Shown one piece after another: positions 45,245-56,576 of a stretch of DNA of 64,000 nucleotides. The stretch's first letter is position 1, and every line of letters starts with the position of its first letter. The notes under the pieces are model-generated. The model was not told where the DNA came from and searched no databases. It worked only from the letters and a program-made list of their open reading frames with translations. This DNA comes from Parvibaculum lavamentivorans DS-1 (GTDB lineage Bacteria > Pseudomonadota > Alphaproteobacteria > Parvibaculales > Parvibaculaceae). The DNA is taken from the NCBI RefSeq assembly GCF_000017565.1, contig NC_009719.1, positions 682,001 to 746,000 on the forward strand. The letters run 5' to 3'. Both the position numbers and the translations under genes were made by a program.

Positions 45245-46678
45245 TTATGCCGCCCGCGCCGTACCGCCGACCGTCAGCCCGTCGATGCGGAGCGTCGGCT
45301 GGCCGACGCCGACGGGGACGCCTTGTCCTGCCTTGCCGCAAGTGCCGATGCCGGGATCGAGCTTCATGTCGTTGCCGATCATGGAGACGCGGGTGAGGAC
45401 GTCCGGTCCGTTGCCGATCAGCGTCGCGCCCTTGACCGGCGCGCCGATCTTGCCGTCCTCGATCATGTAGGCTTCGGTGCAGGTAAAGACGAACTTGCCG
45501 GATGTGATGTCGACCTGGCCGCCGCCGAAGGAGACGGCGTAAAGGCCCTTCTTCACGGAGGCGAGAATCTCGCTCGGATCGTGATGGCCGGACAGCATAT
45601 AGGTGTTGGTCATGCGCGGCATCGGCTGATGCGCGTAGGATTCGCGGCGGCCATTGCCCGTCGCCGCCATGCCCATGAGGCGGGCGTTGAGGCGGTCCTG
45701 CATGTAGCCCTTCAGGATGCCGTCTTCGATGAGGACGGTGCGCGAGGTCGGCGTGCCCTCGTCGTCGATGGTGAGCGAGCCGCGGCGATCCGCGAGCGTG
45801 CCGTCATCGACGACCGTGATGCCGGGCGCGGCGACGCGCTGGCCGAGGAGCCCCGCAAAGGCGGAGGTCTTCTTGCGGTTGAAATCGCCCTCGAGGCCGT
45901 GGCCGATGGCTTCGTGAAGCAGGATGCCCGGCCAGCCCGGCCCGAGCACCACATCCATTTCGCCGGCGGGGGCGGGGACGGCTTCGAGATTGACCAGCGC
46001 CTGACGTAGCGCCTCGTCCACCTGCGCCTGCCATTTCAGCGGGTCGATGAAGACGTCATAGCCCATGCGGCCGCCGACGCCGTAGGAGCCCGTCTCCTGG
46101 CGGCCATTCTCGCCGGCGACGATGGCGACGTTGAGACGGACAAGGGGGCGGATGTCGCGCAGCGACGAGCCGTCGGCGCGGACGATCTCGACCGCCTGCC
46201 ACTCGCCCGCAAGCGAGGCCGAGACCTGCTGGATGCGGGGATCCTTCGCCCGGGCATAGGCGTCAATCTCGGCCAGCAGCTTCACCTTCTCCTCGAAGCT
46301 CTGCGCGCCGAGAGGATTTTCATCCGAATAAAGATGCGTATTGGTGCGGGCGGGGCCTTCGGCGGAGACGCCGGTGTGACCCGTCTTCACCGCCTGCACG
46401 GCATCGCTCGCGCGCTTCAACGCGGCTTCGGAGAGTTCGGAGGCATGGGCATATCCCGTCGCCTCGCCCGCGACGCAGCGAAGCCCGAAGCCCTGATTGG
46501 TGTCGAAGCTCGCGGTTTTCAGGCGGCCATCGTCGAAGCCGAGCACTTCCGACTGGCGGTACTCCATGAAGAGCTCGCCATCATCAGCGCCGGAGAGCGT
46601 CTCGCCGACAAGCGCCGAGACGCGGTCGCGGTCGAGCCCGGTGCGGGTGAAGAAGAGATCGTCGGAAGAAGAGGTCAT
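45245..46678 (-). CDS. tldD: TldD metalloprotease catalytic subunit
   Basis: 477 aa from MTSSSDDLFF. The HExxxH zinc motif HEAIGHGLEGDFNRKKTSAFAG is intact, and the late cysteine-rich TCGKAGQGVPVGVGQPTLRIDGLTVGGTA is typical. It works with PmbA (14749-16113) on peptides such as microcin precursors or CcdA-type antitoxins. A short dispersed repeat lies in its leader. Confidence 0.95.
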   Translation of the reverse strand: MTSSSDDLFFTRTGLDRDRVSALVGETLSGADDGELFMEYRQSEVLGFDDGRLKTASFDTNQGFGLRCVAGEATGYAHASELSEAALKRASDAVQAVKTGHTGVSAEGPARTNTHLYSDENPLGAQSFEEKVKLLAEIDAYARAKDPRIQQVSASLAGEWQAVEIVRADGSSLRDIRPLVRLNVAIVAGENGRQETGSYGVGGRMGYDVFIDPLKWQAQVDEALRQALVNLEAVPAPAGEMDVVLGPGWPGILLHEAIGHGLEGDFNRKKTSAFAGLLGQRVAAPGITVVDDGTLADRRGSLTIDDEGTPTSRTVLIEDGILKGYMQDRLNARLMGMAATGNGRRESYAHQPMPRMTNTYMLSGHHDPSEILASVKKGLYAVSFGGGQVDITSGKFVFTCTEAYMIEDGKIGAPVKGATLIGNGPDVLTRVSMIGNDMKLDPGIGTCGKAGQGVPVGVGQPTLRIDGLTVGGTARAA

Positions 46679-46690
46679 GATCCTGGCTTT

Positions 46691-46737
46691 CCAGTTGCTC
46701 CTGGATTGCTCCGCCCCTGCGGGGCTCGCAATGACGG
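46691..46737. repeat. Dispersed repeat (CATTGCGAGC...GGAGCAATCC type)
   Basis: A short unit with a GCCCC/GGGGC-type hairpin, reading CCCGTCATTGCGAGCCCCGC on the minus strand. This kind of element is common in bacterial genomes. It lies between the tldD start and the unknown gene upstream. Confidence 0.65.
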
Positions 46738-46752
46738 GTATATATGTATTCC

Positions 46753-47148
46753 TTACCGCTCCAGCCACTCTTCGATGGGGACGAGGCGGCGGGGCAGGCC
46801 GGACAGGTCGCAGCGCACGACCTGCGGCGAGCAGCTATAGAGCGGATATTGCGTCACCTTCAGCGACCGGAGATCGACCAGGAAGACGCCGTTGATGCGG
46901 CCGAACCATGTGTCCCATTCGGCGAAGTGCCAGGTTTCCCAGCCGGGCGGCGGCGGCCCCACGACATCGCCGACGAGATCGGGATGGGCGGCGCAGAAGC
47001 CGACGACGCAGCGGCCCGGATCGCGCGTGTCGAGCCAGGGCGCGGCCTCGGAAATGAGCTCGGGCGCGGCGCCGCCATTTTGCGGCAGCAGCAGGCCGGC
47101 GGAGATACGCCGCCCGAGATGAAAATGGATAAGGGCCTCGTCGCGCAT
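46753..47148 (-). CDS. Hypothetical protein
   Basis: 131 aa from MRDEALIHFHLGRR, about 8 bp after GAAGGGC. It is soluble and Trp/Pro-rich, with CVVGFCAAHPDLVGDVVGPPPPGWETWHFAEWDTWFGRINGVFLVDLRSLKVTQYPL and the end LVPIEEWLER. No family recognised. The gene is in the position upstream of tldD where an invasion-associated protein B gene is often found, but the sequence is not an obvious match. Confidence 0.7.
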   Translation of the reverse strand: MRDEALIHFHLGRRISAGLLLPQNGGAAPELISEAAPWLDTRDPGRCVVGFCAAHPDLVGDVVGPPPPGWETWHFAEWDTWFGRINGVFLVDLRSLKVTQYPLYSCSPQVVRCDLSGLPRRLVPIEEWLER

Positions 47149-47612
47149 CGAATTCTGCCCTTCATGGGACCGTTCCGGGCTCCCGGAGCCCGCTTCAATA
47201 TCCAACCATTACTGTAAGACATTTTGCGCGGCGAGAAAGGGCGGGAACGGGAATTTCATCCTTCCCGGCCCGGATCGGCAGGGCGGGCGGATTCTCCCGT
47301 TTATTGTGGCAAAACGTCGCAAAGAGCGGCCTTGGTTGTGGCCTCCGGCGCCGACGTGACTATACTGCCGGTGCGAGTCGTCCGCCCGGACAATGCGCCG
47401 CGTGCAACGGATATGCGCGCGCCCTGTCCGGAGACGCATAATTGGGGATGCCGCCGCCCGGAAACAACAATAGAAGCTGCGGCGGAACTTGCGGCGGCCT
47501 GCGGTTTATGGTTTCTGACGGCCATCTTCGCCGCCCGCCGATATGGTTCGCGGGCGCGGCCCGGATTGGACCGGATTTATCCGGACGTTGAATTGACTAG
47601 CTGGGGATAAGC
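47149..47612. other. Gene-free region before the cytochrome oxidase operon
   Basis: 464 bp without a convincing gene. It holds a -10-like TATACT at 47361-47366 with TTGTGG at 47336-47341 (19-bp spacer, weak) and a CCGGAT/ATCCGG hairpin about 30 bp before the ctaC start. If the promoter is right, the ctaC leader is some 240 nt long. Confidence 0.4.
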
Positions 47613-48452
47613 ATGCGGTTTCTGAACGGATTTGGCCTTTTCGCTCTGGCTCTGGGGCTCGGGCATCTCGGCGGCGGTTCATCCGCATATGCCCTGCCGG
47701 TCGATCGCGGCCTCGGCCTCCCCGAGGCGGTGACGCCGGTGATGCACGATATCGTCGCGCTGCATGACTGGCTGCTCATCACGATCAGCATCATCGTCGC
47801 CTTTGTTACCGTCCTTCTCGCCATCGTGATGGTCCGGTTCAACCGCCGCGCCAATCCGACGCCGACAAAGACCACCCACAACACGCTGCTCGAGGTCGCC
47901 TGGACGGTGCTTCCGGTCATGATCCTCGTGGCGATTGCCATTCCTTCCTTCCGCCTCCTCTACAAGCAGGTCGTGATCCCGGAAGCCGAGATGACGGTGA
48001 AGGCCGTCGGCTATCAGTGGTACTGGGGCTATGAATATCCCGACCAGGGCGACATCTCGATCATCTCGAACATGGTCGAGGATGCCGATCTCCAGGAAGG
48101 CCAGCCGCGCCTCTTCACGGCCGACGAAGCGATGGTCGTGCCTGTCGACACCACGGTCCGCGTGATCGTGACGGCGGCGGACGTGATCCACGCCTTCGCG
48201 GTGCCCCAGTTCGGCGTCAGGATCGACGCGGTGCCGGGCCGCCTCAATGAAACATGGTTCCGCGCCGAGAAGACCGGCATGTATTACGGCCAGTGCTCCG
48301 AACTTTGCGGCCAGCGCCACGCCTTCATGCCGATCAACGTGCTTGTCGTGACGCGGGAAGAATTCCAGCAATGGTCGGAACAGCAGCAGGCCGCTGCCGG
48401 CTCCGGCGAGAAACTGAAACTGGCGCAAGCCGCGGCGGCGGATGCGCGCTGA
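47613..48452 (+). CDS. ctaC: Cytochrome c oxidase subunit II
   Basis: 279 aa. A signal-like hydrophobic N-terminus, two transmembrane helices (LLITISIIVAFVTVLLAIVMVRF and VAWTVLPVMILVAIAI) and a periplasmic cupredoxin domain. The CuA ligands lie in DVIHAFAVPQFGV and GQCSELCGQRHAFMPI. It accepts electrons from cytochrome c. First gene of the oxidase operon, 56 bp from ctaD. Confidence 0.97.
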   Translation: MRFLNGFGLFALALGLGHLGGGSSAYALPVDRGLGLPEAVTPVMHDIVALHDWLLITISIIVAFVTVLLAIVMVRFNRRANPTPTKTTHNTLLEVAWTVLPVMILVAIAIPSFRLLYKQVVIPEAEMTVKAVGYQWYWGYEYPDQGDISIISNMVEDADLQEGQPRLFTADEAMVVPVDTTVRVIVTAADVIHAFAVPQFGVRIDAVPGRLNETWFRAEKTGMYYGQCSELCGQRHAFMPINVLVVTREEFQQWSEQQQAAAGSGEKLKLAQAAAADAR

Positions 48453-48472
48453 GCGCGCTTCGCAGTCTTTGA

Positions 48473-50116
<1,644 letters not shown>

Positions 50117-50122
50117 CGACCG

Positions 50123-50149
50123 CTCCGGCCGGGCCCATCCCGGCCGGAG
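50123..50149 (+). terminator. Intercistronic hairpin after ctaD
   Basis: CTCCGGCCGGG and CCCGGCCGGAG form a perfect 11-bp stem with a 5-base loop, followed by TACCTTTG rather than a T-run. More likely an mRNA stabiliser or attenuator within the operon than a full terminator. Confidence 0.5.
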
Positions 50150-50191
50150 TACCTTTGACGACCGAAGACAAAGAAAGACGCATACGAGTTC

Positions 50192-51148
50192 ATGTCGGAT
50201 ACAGCGATCAGCAACCAGCGCGACACCGCCGCCTTCCCCGAAGGCGGCATGGGAAGCGCACGCGACTTTTTCGAGCTTCTGAAGCCGCGTGTCATGTCGC
50301 TGGTGATCTTCACGGCGCTGGTCGGCATTGCCGTGGCGCCGGGCGGCATCCACCCGGTCATCGCCTTTACGGCACTCCTCTGCATTGCCGTGGGCGCGGG
50401 CGCGTCCGGCGCGCTGAACATGTGGTATGACGCCGATATCGACGCGCGCATGGCGCGGACCGCGAACCGCCCGATACCGGCGGGCCGCGTGACGGCGCGT
50501 GAGGCCGCGGTGTTCGGCTCGATCCTTTCGGTCTTCGCCGTGATGACCATGGGCGTGCTTGTGAACTGGGTGGCGGCCGCGCTCCTCGCTTTCACCATCT
50601 TCTTCTATCTCGTCGTCTATACGATGTGGCTGAAGCGGCGCACTCCTCAGAACATCGTGATCGGCGGCGCGGCCGGCGCCTTCCCGCCCATGATCGGCTG
50701 GGCGGCGGTGACGGGCTCCGTCTCCATCGAGCCTTTCGTGCTCTTCCTCATCATCTTCATGTGGACGCCGCCGCATTTCTGGGCGCTCGCGCTCTACCGG
50801 AGCGGCGATTACGAGAAAGTCGGCGTGCCGATGCTGCCCGTGGTTTCGGGCGAAAAGGAAACGCGACGCCAGATCATGCTTTATTCGCTGGCGCTTGTGC
50901 CGGTAACGCTGCTGCCGGGCTTTCTCGGCTTCGCGGGCGCGCTCTATATGGGCGCGACGGCGGCGCTCGGCGCGGGCTTCCTGTGGCTGGCTTTCGGCAT
51001 CTGGCGGACGGAGCCGGGCGCGGCGCAGGACAAGGCGGCGAAGCGGCTTTTCGGATATTCGATTCTCTATCTCTTCCTGATCTTTTCGCTGCTGCTGGTG
51101 GAGAAGATGCTGGGCCTTGGCGGCACCGCCTTCGCCCTGGCGCTGTGA
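50192..51148 (+). CDS. ctaB: Protoheme IX farnesyltransferase
   Basis: 318 aa. The enzyme makes heme O, the precursor of heme A. UbiA-type fold with the Asp-rich motif [24 protein letters not shown], then [28 protein letters not shown] and the second motif around [19 protein letters not shown]. It is followed by coxF after 7 bp. Confidence 0.97.
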   Translation: MSDTAISNQRDTAAFPEGGMGSARDFFELLKPRVMSLVIFTALVGIAVAPGGIHPVIAFTALLCIAVGAGASGALNMWYDADIDARMARTANRPIPAGRVTAREAAVFGSILSVFAVMTMGVLVNWVAAALLAFTIFFYLVVYTMWLKRRTPQNIVIGGAAGAFPPMIGWAAVTGSVSIEPFVLFLIIFMWTPPHFWALALYRSGDYEKVGVPMLPVVSGEKETRRQIMLYSLALVPVTLLPGFLGFAGALYMGATAALGAGFLWLAFGIWRTEPGAAQDKAAKRLFGYSILYLFLIFSLLLVEKMLGLGGTAFALAL

Positions 51149-51155
51149 GGCGCGG

Positions 51156-51338
51156 ATGAGCGAACAGGATGAAAGCGAACGGCACAAGGTGGCCGCTCCG
51201 CAATGGACGGAAGAACAGTTGAAGCGGCGCCGCCAGCGCAACCTCGCCATCGCGTGGACGCTAGCCGGCCTGATGGTACTGTTCTTCGTGGTGACGATTG
51301 TGAAGCTCGGCGGCAATGTCGTGAACCGGCCGCTTTGA
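51156..51338 (+). CDS. Small membrane protein of the oxidase operon (CoxF-like)
   Basis: 60 aa with one transmembrane helix (LAIAWTLAGLMVLFFVVTIVKLGG) after a charged N-terminus EQLKRRRQRN. Small proteins like this (CoxF) sit after ctaB in many alphaproteobacterial oxidase operons; function unknown. It is followed by a 123-bp gap where ctaG would normally be. Confidence 0.85.
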   Translation: MSEQDESERHKVAAPQWTEEQLKRRRQRNLAIAWTLAGLMVLFFVVTIVKLGGNVVNRPL

Positions 51339-51404
51339 CGCGGCTCGTTGCTTCGATGGTTTATCTTTCCCGGCGTATGCCGGAGTGGAATTTGGTTAGT
51401 CGCA

Positions 51405-51436
51405 TTTCCGGGCATGGGGCCGAACCCCGCCGGAAA
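51405..51436 (+). other. Hairpin in the gap where ctaG is expected
   Basis: TTTCCGG and CCGGAAA pair around GGGG/CCCC. It lies between coxF and ctaE without a T-run. Its role could be processing of the operon mRNA; the region is also a possible deletion scar. Confidence 0.4.
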
Positions 51437-51461
51437 AGCTCTGAAGCGGAGAAGAGGGGAC

Positions 51462-52301
51462 ATGGCTGACGCCCACGCCAAACATCACGACTATCATCTG
51501 GTAGACCCGAGCCCATGGCCGGTCGTCGGATCGATCGGCGCCTTCGTGCTCGCCATCGGCGCCGTCAACTGGATGCACGGCTCTTCCTCATGGGTCATGC
51601 TGATCGGCTTCGCGATCGTGTTCTACACGATGTTCGCCTGGTGGCGCGATGTGATCCGGGAAGCGCGCAGGGGCGACCACACGCCCGTCGTGCAGCTTCA
51701 CCTGCGCTACGGCATGATCCTGTTCATCGCCTCCGAGGTGATGTTCTTCGTGGCCTGGTTCTGGGCCTTCTTCGATGCGAGCCTTTTCCCCGGCGACACC
51801 GTGCAGGCGGCGCGCGCGGAATTCACCGGCGGCCACTGGCCGCCCCAGGGCGTCGAAGTTTTCGATCCGTGGCACCTGCCGCTCATCAACACGCTGATCC
51901 TGCTGACGTCGGGCACGACCGTCACCTGGGCGCATCACGCGCTGCTGCATGACGACCGCAAGGGCCTGGTGCAGGGCCTCGCGCTGACGGTGGCGCTCGG
52001 CCTCATCTTCACCGCCGTGCAGGCCTACGAATATGCCCATGCGGCATTTTCGTTCGGCGGCAGCATCTATGGCGCGACTTTCTTCATGGCGACCGGCTTC
52101 CACGGCTTCCATGTGATCGTCGGCACGATCTTCCTGATCGTCTGCCTGCTGCGCGCGATGAAGGGCGACTTCACCCCGAAGCAGCATTTCGGCTTCGAGG
52201 CGGCGGCCTGGTACTGGCATTTCGTCGACGTGGTCTGGATCTTCCTGTTCTTCTCCATCTACATCTGGGGATCCGCAGGCGCCACGATCGCGGTGCACTG
52301 A
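51462..52301 (+). CDS. ctaE: Cytochrome c oxidase subunit III
   Basis: 279 aa from [20 protein letters not shown], with seven membrane helices. Typical stretches are [52 protein letters not shown] and [16 protein letters not shown], ending [25 protein letters not shown] precedes the start. Confidence 0.97.
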   Translation: MADAHAKHHDYHLVDPSPWPVVGSIGAFVLAIGAVNWMHGSSSWVMLIGFAIVFYTMFAWWRDVIREARRGDHTPVVQLHLRYGMILFIASEVMFFVAWFWAFFDASLFPGDTVQAARAEFTGGHWPPQGVEVFDPWHLPLINTLILLTSGTTVTWAHHALLHDDRKGLVQGLALTVALGLIFTAVQAYEYAHAAFSFGGSIYGATFFMATGFHGFHVIVGTIFLIVCLLRAMKGDFTPKQHFGFEAAAWYWHFVDVVWIFLFFSIYIWGSAGATIAVH

Positions 52302-52332
52302 CGGCCGCCATTCGGCACGACCGGTAATGTGG

Positions 52333-52369
52333 AGGGCGGGGCGCATGTGCGGTCCGCCCTTCGACTTTT
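52333..52369 (+). terminator. Terminator-like hairpin after ctaE
   Basis: AGGGCGG/CCGCCCT with an inner CGCA/TGCG pair, followed by TCGACTTTT. It lies just before the DUF983 ribosome-binding site, so it may reduce read-through into the assembly genes. Confidence 0.5.
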
Positions 52370-52381
52370 CAGGAGACGGGA

Positions 52382-52768
52382 TTGACGGACAATCCGAAGC
52401 GCATGCCATCCTCCATCGAAGCGGGACTGCGGGCCTGCTGCCCGCGTTGCGGCAAGGGCAGGCTTTACGACGGCTTCCTGACGCTCGCGCCCGCCTGCCC
52501 GGAATGCGGCCTCGATTACGGCTTCGCCGATGCGGGCGACGGACCGGCCGTCTTCATCATGATGATCGCCGGCTTCATCATTGTCGGCCTCGTGCTCTGG
52601 GTCGAGTTCACCTGGTCGCCGCCCTACTGGGTTCATGCGGTGCTCTGGATACCGCTGACGCTGGCGCTGACCGTCGGGCTGCTGCGGCCGCTCAAGGGCT
52701 GGCTCGTCGCGCAGCAATTCCGCCACCGCGCGGAAGAGGGGCGCCTCGAAGGCGGACGGGACGAATGA
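52382..52768 (+). CDS. DUF983 membrane protein
   Basis: 128 aa from TTG, preceded by AGGAG. An N-terminal zinc-ribbon (CPRCGKG and CPECGLD) is followed by two membrane helices (AVFIMMIAGFIIVGLVLWVEF and LWIPLTLALTVGLL). It is a conserved neighbour of the oxidase genes and may help assembly; biochemical role unknown. Its end overlaps surf1 by 4 bp (ATGA). Confidence 0.9.
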   Translation: MTDNPKRMPSSIEAGLRACCPRCGKGRLYDGFLTLAPACPECGLDYGFADAGDGPAVFIMMIAGFIIVGLVLWVEFTWSPPYWVHAVLWIPLTLALTVGLLRPLKGWLVAQQFRHRAEEGRLEGGRDE

Positions 52769-53505
52769 CCAACCGCTTTTTCCGCCCGCTCTTCTGGCCG
52801 ACGCTCCTCACCGCGCTGATGCTGCCGGTGCTGCTGGCGCTCGGCTTCTGGCAGCTCGAACGGCTGCAATGGAAGGAAGACCTGCTCGCGCGCATCGAGA
52901 ACCGGCTGACCGCAGCGCCCGCCGACCTGCCACCGCCACAGGCCTGGGCGGATTTCGACGTGGCGGCGCAGGAATATAGCCGCGTGCGGCTGACGGGGCG
53001 CTTCGCGAGCCCGCGCGAGCTGCATTATTTCATGCAAGGCCCGGACGGCACGCCCGGCTATGCGGTCATCAATGCATTCGAGGTCGAAGGCGGCGAGGGC
53101 GCGGTCGTGCTGGTCGACCGCGGCTTCGTGCCCGCCGGCCTGAAGGACCCGGCATTGCGCGACGCGCTGCCGGAAGGGCAGGTGAGCTTCACCGGCATCC
53201 TGCGCCAGCCGCAACGGCGCAACGCCCTGTCGGGCGCCGACGACCCGGACAAGAATGTCTGGATGGTGCGCGACACGGAAACGATGGGTGCGGCACTCGG
53301 TGCGGCGCAGGTGGCGCCGTTTTTCGTCGAGGCGGAAGAGGCTGCCTTTCCGGGCAAGTGGCCGCAGGCGGGCGCGACGCGCATCGAAATGCCGAACAAC
53401 CATCTCGATTATGCGCTGACCTGGTTCGGCCTCGCGCTCGTGCTCGTGGCCGTTTATCTCGTTTATCATCGCTCCAACGGGCGCTTGGGAAGACCGAAGA
53501 CATGA
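52765..53505 (+). CDS. surf1: SURF1 family oxidase assembly protein
   Basis: 246 aa. Two membrane helices at the ends (LLTALMLPVLLALGFWQLERLQWK and HLDYALTWFGLALVLVAVYL) flank a periplasmic domain with RVRLTGRF, GYAVINAF, VLVDRGFVP and PNNHLDYALTWF, which is the family pattern. It helps insert heme a into subunit I. It overlaps DUF983 and the M32 gene by 4 bp each. Confidence 0.95.
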   Translation: MTNRFFRPLFWPTLLTALMLPVLLALGFWQLERLQWKEDLLARIENRLTAAPADLPPPQAWADFDVAAQEYSRVRLTGRFASPRELHYFMQGPDGTPGYAVINAFEVEGGEGAVVLVDRGFVPAGLKDPALRDALPEGQVSFTGILRQPQRRNALSGADDPDKNVWMVRDTETMGAALGAAQVAPFFVEAEEAAFPGKWPQAGATRIEMPNNHLDYALTWFGLALVLVAVYLVYHRSNGRLGRPKT

Positions 53506-54995
53506 GCAATTCGACCGCGGCTTACGGCGCGCTGAAAAACAGGTTCGACCGGCTCGCCGCGCTGCAGGGCGCGCAGGCCGTGCTGCATTGGGACCGCGCG
53601 ACGATGATGCCGGAAGGCGGCGCCCGCGCGCGGGCGGAGCAACAGGCGGCGCTCTCGCTCATCGCGCATGAGACGCTGACGGCGCCGGAAGTATCGGAGC
53701 TGCTGGAAAGTGCGGGCGAGACCGTGAGCGAGCTTGACCACTGGGACCGCGCGAACCTTGCCGAGATGCGCCGCATCCATGCCCATGCGACGGCGACGCC
53801 CGCCGACCTCGTGACGCGGCTCTCGCGCCAGAAATCGGCGACGGAAATGCTCTGGCGGAAGGCGCGTGCCGCGAATGACTATGCGAGCCTCGCGCCCGCG
53901 CTCGACGAACTCATCACGCTGATCCGCGAACAGGCGGCGGCGAAGGCGGAGGCTTTCGGCCTCGATCCCTATGACGCGCTGCTGGATGGCTACGATCCCG
54001 GCCGCCGCGCCGCCGAAATCGACGGGCTGTTTGCGGAGCTGGCAGGCTTTCTGCCCGGGATCATGCGGCAGGTGATGGAGAAGCAGAAGGCGGCGCTTCC
54101 GATCGAGGGGCATTTTCCCGTCGACCGGCAGGAGCGGCTCGGCCGCGAGGTGATGGGCTTTCTCGGCTTCGACTTCGCGCATGGGCGGCTCGATGTGAGC
54201 CACCACCCGTTCACTGGCGGCGTGCCGGAGGACAGCCGCATCACCACCCGCTACGACGAGGCGGACTTCACGCGGAGCCTGATGGCCGTCATCCACGAGA
54301 CCGGTCATTCGCTCTACGAGCGCGGATTGCCGGAGGAGTGGCGGGGCCAGCCGGTGGGCCGCTCGCGCGGCATGACGATCCATGAAAGCCAGTCGCTCCT
54401 TTTCGAGATGCAGGCCGGCCGCTCGGAAGAGTTCATCTCGTTCCTTGCGCCGCGCCTGAAAGAGGCGTTCGGCGGCGAGGGCCCGGCATGGGAGCCGGAC
54501 AATCTGCTGCGCCACTACCGGAAAGTGGGCCCGAGCCTCATCCGCGTCGATGCCGACGAGGTGACCTATCCGCTCCACGTCATCCTGCGCTACCGGCTGG
54601 AGCGGCAGATGGTGGCGGGAACGCTCAGCGCGAGGGACCTGCCCGCCGCCTGGAACGAGGGCATGAAGACGCTGCTCGGCACCGTGCCGCCGGACGATGC
54701 CTCGGGCTGCATGCAGGATATTCACTGGCCGTCCGGCTCGTTCGGCTACTTCCCGACCTACACGCTTGGCGCACTCGCCGCCGCGCAGCTCTTCGCCGCG
54801 GCAAAGAGGGCGCGCCCGGAACTCGGCGAGCGGCTGGCGCGGGGCGATTTCACGCCGCTCGTCGAGTGGGTGAGGGAGCAGGTGCATGGCCAGGGCTCGC
54901 GCCTGGCGCCCGACGAGATACTCCTGGCTGCGACAGGAGAGCCCCTTGGCACGGCGGCCTTCCGGCGCCATATCGAGACCAGATACTTGAGTTAA
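53502..54995 (+). CDS. M32 family carboxypeptidase
   Basis: 497 aa. The zinc motif HExxH is in VIHETGHSLYERGLP, with the third ligand in the MTIHESQSLLFEMQAG glutamate block. LHWDRATMMP, GRSRGMTIHESQ and DIHWPSGSFGYFPTYTLGALAAAQLF are family signatures. It removes C-terminal residues from peptides in the cytosol. The ATGA overlap with surf1 couples it to the oxidase cluster, although a functional link is not known. Confidence 0.94.
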   Translation: MSNSTAAYGALKNRFDRLAALQGAQAVLHWDRATMMPEGGARARAEQQAALSLIAHETLTAPEVSELLESAGETVSELDHWDRANLAEMRRIHAHATATPADLVTRLSRQKSATEMLWRKARAANDYASLAPALDELITLIREQAAAKAEAFGLDPYDALLDGYDPGRRAAEIDGLFAELAGFLPGIMRQVMEKQKAALPIEGHFPVDRQERLGREVMGFLGFDFAHGRLDVSHHPFTGGVPEDSRITTRYDEADFTRSLMAVIHETGHSLYERGLPEEWRGQPVGRSRGMTIHESQSLLFEMQAGRSEEFISFLAPRLKEAFGGEGPAWEPDNLLRHYRKVGPSLIRVDADEVTYPLHVILRYRLERQMVAGTLSARDLPAAWNEGMKTLLGTVPPDDASGCMQDIHWPSGSFGYFPTYTLGALAAAQLFAAAKRARPELGERLARGDFTPLVEWVREQVHGQGSRLAPDEILLAATGEPLGTAAFRRHIETRYLS

Positions 54996-55105
54996 ACCCC
55001 AGCTTTTCAGCCCTTTTTTCGGTTCGGATTGCCTCTGGCCCGCGCCGGGGCTAGGTTACGCCCGTCCGGCCCGGCACTCTCTGCCGGCAGGCCATCCTGG
55101 AGATT

Positions 55106-56512
55106 ATGGTGAAATACGTCAGCACAAGGGGCATCGCCCCGGAGCTTGAATTCGAGGATGCTTTGCTCGCGGGTCTCGCGCGCGATGGCGGCCTTTATGT
55201 GCCCGTGGAGTGGCCGCAACTCAGCGAACGCAAGATCAGGGCGCTGGCGGGACTGCCCTATGAAGAGGTCGCCTTCCGCGTCATGCGGCCCTTTATCGGC
55301 GAGGCGATCGGCGATGACGACCTGCAGCGGATGATCGGCGAGGCCTATGCCTCGTTCCGCCACAAGGCGATTGTGCCACTGCGGCAACTCGGCTCGAACG
55401 ACTGGCTGCTCGAGCTCTTTCACGGGCCGACGCTCGCCTTCAAGGACGTGGCGATGCAGATTCTCGCGCGCCTGTTCGACCATGTGCTGGCCGCGAAGGG
55501 CCGCCGCGTGACGGTAGTGGGCGCGACCTCGGGCGATACGGGCTCGGCCGCCATCGAAGCCTTCAAGGGCCGCGACACGACCGACATTTTCATCCTGCAC
55601 CCGAAGGGCCGCGTCTCCGAGGTGCAGCGCCGCCAGATGACGACGGTGCTGGATGCGAACGTCCACAACATCGCCATCGAAGGCTCGTTCGACGATTGCC
55701 AGGCGCTGGTGAAGGCCATGTTCAACGATCATGGCTTCCGCGACGAAGTGAGCCTTGCTGGCGTCAATTCGATCAACTGGGGCCGGGTAATGGCCCAGAT
55801 CGTCTATTTTTTCACCGCTGCCGTGGCGCTTGGCGGCCCTGCGCGGCCGGTCGCCTTCTCGGTGCCGACGGGGAATTTCGGCGATATTTTCGCCGGCTAT
55901 GCGGCGGCGCGGATGGGACTTCCGATCGAGAAGCTGATCGTCGCGACCAATGTGAACGACATCCTCGCGCGGACGATGGAGAGCGGCCGCTATGAGGTCG
56001 ACAAGGTCGTGCCGACGATCAGCCCGAGCATGGACATCCAGGTCTCGTCCAATTTCGAGCGGCTGCTTTTCGACGCCTATGGGCGCGATGGCGCGACCGT
56101 GACGCGGCTGATGCAAAGCCTGTCGCAATCGGGCGCTTTCACCATCGACGCGCTGCGCCTCGAAGCGATCCGCGCCCAATTCGGCGCCGCCCGTGTCGAT
56201 GAAAGCGAGACCTCGGCGACCATCAAGGAGACGCTGGCGGCGACAGGCGAGCTGCTCGACCCGCATTCGGCTGTGGGTCTTGCCGCTGCGGCAAGGTTGC
56301 GGGGCGATCCCTCGGTGCCGATGATTACGCTGGCGACGGCGCATCCCGCGAAGTTTCCCGATGCGGTGAAGGCGGCGACCGGCATCCACCCGGATCTGCC
56401 GCCTGCCATGGCCGATATTTTCACCCGTGAGGAACGCCTCGCGGCGCTGCCGAACGATCTCGGCGCGGTCGAAACCTTTATCCGCGAACGCGCGCGCTCC
56501 GTCGCCGCGTGA
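55106..56512 (+). CDS. thrC: Threonine synthase
   Basis: 468 aa. PLP enzyme making threonine from O-phosphohomoserine. The cofactor lysine lies in HGPTLAFKDVAMQ, with GATSGDTGSAAIEAFKGRD and FSVPTGNFGDIFAGYAA as the phosphate-binding regions. A GGCCGG/CCGGCC hairpin without a T-run follows the stop; the M16 peptidase starts 64 bp later, a conserved neighbourhood. Confidence 0.96.
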   Translation: MVKYVSTRGIAPELEFEDALLAGLARDGGLYVPVEWPQLSERKIRALAGLPYEEVAFRVMRPFIGEAIGDDDLQRMIGEAYASFRHKAIVPLRQLGSNDWLLELFHGPTLAFKDVAMQILARLFDHVLAAKGRRVTVVGATSGDTGSAAIEAFKGRDTTDIFILHPKGRVSEVQRRQMTTVLDANVHNIAIEGSFDDCQALVKAMFNDHGFRDEVSLAGVNSINWGRVMAQIVYFFTAAVALGGPARPVAFSVPTGNFGDIFAGYAAARMGLPIEKLIVATNVNDILARTMESGRYEVDKVVPTISPSMDIQVSSNFERLLFDAYGRDGATVTRLMQSLSQSGAFTIDALRLEAIRAQFGAARVDESETSATIKETLAATGELLDPHSAVGLAAAARLRGDPSVPMITLATAHPAKFPDAVKAATGIHPDLPPAMADIFTREERLAALPNDLGAVETFIRERARSVAA

Positions 56513-56576
56513 GGCGGCCGGTCCGATTTGCCGGCCAGTGCGAATTGTATGTGTGATTTGAATAAGGAGTATGCCC

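Noticed and set aside
47224-47610. A 128-codon frame before ctaC
   Set aside because: No ribosome-binding site, no domain, and skewed composition; treated as leader DNA.
54996-55105. tRNA or small RNA in the gap before thrC and in other gaps over 75 bp
   Set aside because: No cloverleaf or conserved TPsiC-like sequence was found on reading these gaps.
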